Assembly: GCF_010015445.1 (NCBI RefSeq)
Contig: NC_053127.1
Location: forward strand, 8,450,276-8,514,275
DNA from: Perca fluviatilis
Taxonomy: Eukaryota; Chordata; Actinopteri; Perciformes; Percidae
Length of the DNA: 64,000 nucleotides
Direction of reading: 5' to 3'
Shown: positions 60,885 through 64,000 of the stretch, piece after piece
Numbering within the stretch: the first letter of the stretch is position 1
Layout: every line of letters starts with the position of its first letter
Translations under genes and position numbers: made by a program
Notes under the pieces: model-generated
Seen by the model: the letters and a program-made list of their open reading frames with translations, nothing else
The model's database searches: none
Told to the model about the DNA's origin: nothing

Positions 60885-61745
60885 TTTACCGGAGGAGGAA
60901 GTACTTAGATCATTCACTTAAGTACTAATACCACAGTGTAGAAATACACAGTTACAAGTAAAGGCCCAAAGGCACTGACCAAAAGATGGGTTTCTGCAGC
61001 CACAGACAGTGCCCGTTTGGAGAGATATAAAATGAATAGAAAGGTCAGGATTTATTCCCCATAGTTCAAGATTTTATTAAAGAAATGAGTCATTATGAAC
61101 ACTAAAAGTCCTGCATTCAAAATTTGTATTAGCATCAAAAATATACATTAACTACCAAAAGTAAATACTTCTAATGCAGAATAATATACATAATTGGATT
61201 ATAATTACTGATGCATTAATGTGTTCATCACTTTAATGTTGCAGCTGGTAAAGGTGGGAGCTCATTTTAATTACTTTAAAAAAAACTTTATTCCTTAATC
61301 GTCACATACACACAGTACAATGTAGTGAAATTCTATTTCTATTTAACCCATCCTAAGTGTTAGGAACAGTGGACAGCTACACATACAGCGTCTGGGGAGC
61401 AACTTGGGGTTCAGCGTCTTGCTCAGGGGACCAGACGACCTGGGATTGAACCACCAACCTGGGGCAACCATTTTACCTCCAGGCCACAAGCCCCCCCTAA
61501 TTACTTTATATACTGCTGGTAATCTATAATAATACATCAATAAATTGTTAGTCGATTCATATTTTGTTAATTGAAAAGTAACTACAGATATCAAACGTGT
61601 AGTGCAGAAAAAAAGCACAATATTCACCTCTGAGATGTATTGGAGCGGAATTATAAAGTAGCATAAAACGGAAATACTTGAGTACAGTACCATGAAACTG
61701 CACGAACGTCCAGTACTTGAGTGAATGTACTTAGTTACTTCCCAC
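60885..61745 (+). repeat. agtact-rich interspersed repeat hosting a SINE
   Basis: Starts ttaccggaggaggaagtact and ends gtacttagttacttcccacc. It is interrupted at 61269-61508 by a SINE with a perfect 10-bp duplication. Confidence 0.65.
61279..61498 (-). mobile_element. tRNA-derived SINE with 10-bp target duplication
   Basis: On the minus strand, TGTGGCCTGGAGGT (A box, about 61489-61476) is followed by GGTTCAATCCC (B box, 61452-61442), then the tRNA-unrelated body and an A-rich 3' tail (aataaagttttttttaaa). AATTACTTTA flanks it at 61269-61278 and 61499-61508. Confidence 0.82.
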
Positions 61746-61909
61746 CACTGCTAACTGGGCAGGAAGAGAAAAACCGGTAACACTGCCAAAACCATAAATC
61801 TATAAGAATTAGCCTCTGATCTTTATGTACAAATCCTAATTCTACATTTTAACATTCAGACATGACCGAGGGACACAGAGGACACGAGAACATGGTCATT
61901 TCCAGGTTG

Positions 61910-64000
61910 GTAAAACATTTTATTTATTACACAATAAAGGGGAATGTACACATCGAATAATGCAGTGCATTCTGGGAACATTCAAAAAAAAAAAAGAAAG
62001 AAAGAAAGCAGCGTTTGACACAAGAAGCACAAATAAGAGTTAAAGGTTAATAACTGGTGAGAGCCTCCATCATGTACAAGAAAAAACATGTAAAGCAACG
62101 GTAACAAAAACCACATGATCAAGAGGACTGGAGAGATGAACACTTCTCAAACGTTAACTTCGCTCTAGCCGATGATTTCGGTTCGACTTTACGCGTCTTC
62201 GGTCCTCCTTCAGTCCAGCCGGTAAAGCCATGCACTTTCAGCAAGCTCCACGTCTGAACATACTGTAAGATATTTACAACGTAAGCTAATGTACAAGTGT
62301 ACCATAATGTCTATTCTTTGATCCAAAGATTAAGTGACCTTCTAAATAATAATAATAATAAGATGTGGCTCAATGAAGAGGGAATGGTTCACAGTCTTAA
62401 CAAAATACAGAAAGGTCTTTAACTTCCCAGCATGTTGCACTTAAACTAAGTAAGCAGCCGTTTTTTTGGGAGTATTCAGGTGGAAAAAATGTATATATAT
62501 TCATGAAGAAAAGCCAGTGAAGCTGTGAGCCATCAGTGCAGCACAAAGCACGTTACATAATCACACTGATTTTGCTGTCAAGCTCTTCAATGCGCCGCAG
62601 TTTCAACTTGAAGTCTGTTCACCCAAAATTACAAAAAGCTTTTTTCTCTTATCTCTTGCGGTATACAACCGGACAGGTTTGGTCTTATTTGTCCAAGTTT
62701 GGAGAGATCGGTCTGACGGGCTGTGGTGTCCACAGGAAGGACAAATTAAACAATTAAAAATCACAAACATCTCTTGGCAGAAAGAATGTAATGTAAAGAA
62801 TGTTCAAAACAGGAGTTTATAATAAAGGGGGAGGTGGATCTTGCACTTTTTCCTCAGACTTATTCCAACTTGTGGCTCTTTTAGCCACTCTAGCGAGTAT
62901 GAAGTGTGTGGTAATGTTTGTTCAGTGATCTCCGAGACAGATGTGAAGCTAGAACACCTGCTTGGACCTTGTCGAGTCTGATCTGCAGCATGCTTCAGAG
63001 TTTCCGCCCACAGACCTCAAAGCAGCACTTTCATAATCTGTGGGATTCAGCGATCATTTAACCTTTTCAAATGTCACATAAAGACAGACGTGGCGGCGGC
63101 TGTTGTGGTTATTCAGAGGGAAGAGCTTTACACGAATTACCAGAAACGAGCTCTAAAGGAAGGTTCACCTCAGAGACGAAGGCTGCAGCGTCCCATTAAA
63201 GGGATACGCCACCGTTTATTGAAATAGGGCTCATCACGGTCTCCCCTAGCTGTAGATAGGGGGGCCAACGCATTTTTTGTGCATGCATTGTTTTAGTCCG
63301 GTGCAACACCGGCAGCGCCGCCGCTAGTTAGCTTAGCGTAGTGAATGGAATCCTATGTTGCTGGTTAGCATGTTGTGAGTAAAAGTGAGCCAACAAAAGA
63401 CAAAAAAAACAACCTAATTACTTGCACTGAGACAAAAAATGCGTTGGCCCACCTATCTACAGCCAGGGGAGACCGTGATAAGAACTATTTCAACAAACGG
63501 TGGCGTATTCCTTTAAACTGAGCATTTGAGGAGTGAATCGTCTTTTTGGCGGCGACGCTGGGTGGTGGCAGGGACATGGCTGGATGAAGACGAGTAGGTG
63601 TGGAGACTAAAGCCCAGACAGACTGAACGCAACATCAACAGCAAGCCGTTATAAAAACACTGAGCTCCTATCGACAGGCTGTTTCTGCCCAGACTCCTGC
63701 AAATATGCCGTGGACTTGATTTACAAAAGCATTTATACACTGAGAGGGTGTGCAGATGTGCGCAGATTAAAGTGAATTAAAGTGACTAAATGCCCTGTAG
63801 CTCAGGTCAAATGTAAGGGTTAGGGTTTGCAAAATAAAACCAGCGGAGATTCAATCATTGCACAAACATGCACACTTGCATGTTTTCCTCTGAAGTATTT
63901 ACTGAACGGTCCATGAAAGAACCGACAGAACGTTGCATTAGAAAGATAATGCAAGAAATACGGTGAAAATCAAAAGGTTAAAAGAAGGTGAAAAGATTGA
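61910..64000 (-). other. possible 3' UTR of a minus-strand gene beyond the window
   Basis: On the minus strand the region ends with AATAAA at about 61926-61921 after 2 kb of non-coding, mostly unique sequence. The block has no recognisable codons. This is a positional guess; a MITE lies at 63196-63516. Confidence 0.25.
63196..63516. mobile_element. MITE with ~85-bp inverted repeats at TTAA
   Basis: Ends TTAAAGGGATACGCCACCG and the inverted TTAAAGGAATACGCCACCG. Pairing extends about 85 bp on each side to gccaacgcattttttgt. TTAA at both edges could be the target duplication. Confidence 0.85.

Noticed and set aside
61442..61489. tRNA A and B boxes
   Set aside because: They belong to a SINE with target duplications and no tRNA cloverleaf; not a tRNA gene.

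Overview
This is vertebrate nuclear DNA, almost certainly from a percomorph teleost fish. Genes are split by GT-AG introns, coding exons are GC-rich in an AT-rich background, CA/TG microsatellites are very abundant, and the space between exons is filled with small hAT, Tc1, Harbinger and fold-back elements plus tRNA-derived SINEs. No prokaryotic features, CRISPR arrays or functional RNA genes were found.

Two protein-coding genes can be built exon by exon. The first is smg8 (minus strand, stop at 2294, start near 10119, five coding exons, about 923 aa). It encodes the SMG8 subunit of the SMG1-SMG8-SMG9 kinase complex of nonsense-mediated mRNA decay. The second is ppm1e (plus strand, 13653 to 52085, seven coding exons, about 621 aa). 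It encodes a PP2C-family Ser/Thr phosphatase (POPX1/CaMKP-N type). The two are head to head, about 3.5 kb apart, and each has an ETS-like motif near its start. smg8 and ppm1e also lie in the same neighbourhood on human 17q22, which supports the calls, but nothing suggests that the proteins act in one pathway.

Layout: 1-1826 is repeat-rich sequence downstream of smg8; 1827-10200 is smg8 with its probable UTRs; 10200-13240 is intergenic with MITEs and microsatellites; 13240-13834 is the ppm1e CpG-rich promoter and first exon; 13835-43853 is a 30 kb first intron of repeats; 43854-52085 holds ppm1e exons 2-7; 52086-61900 is repeat-dense sequence with no gene I can support; 61900-64000 may be the 3' UTR of a minus-strand gene beyond the window.

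The most interesting signal is ppm1e intron 2. It starts with AC-repeat tracts 46-150 nt after the donor and ends with an uninterrupted (TG)64 followed only by TTTTAG at the acceptor, with no ordinary polypyrimidine tract. This fits the teleost class of introns in which complementary AC and GU repeats pair across the intron and replace U2AF2-dependent acceptor recognition. Most other findings are transposon relics whose ends or target-site duplications can be read directly. I did not find a wholly new system.
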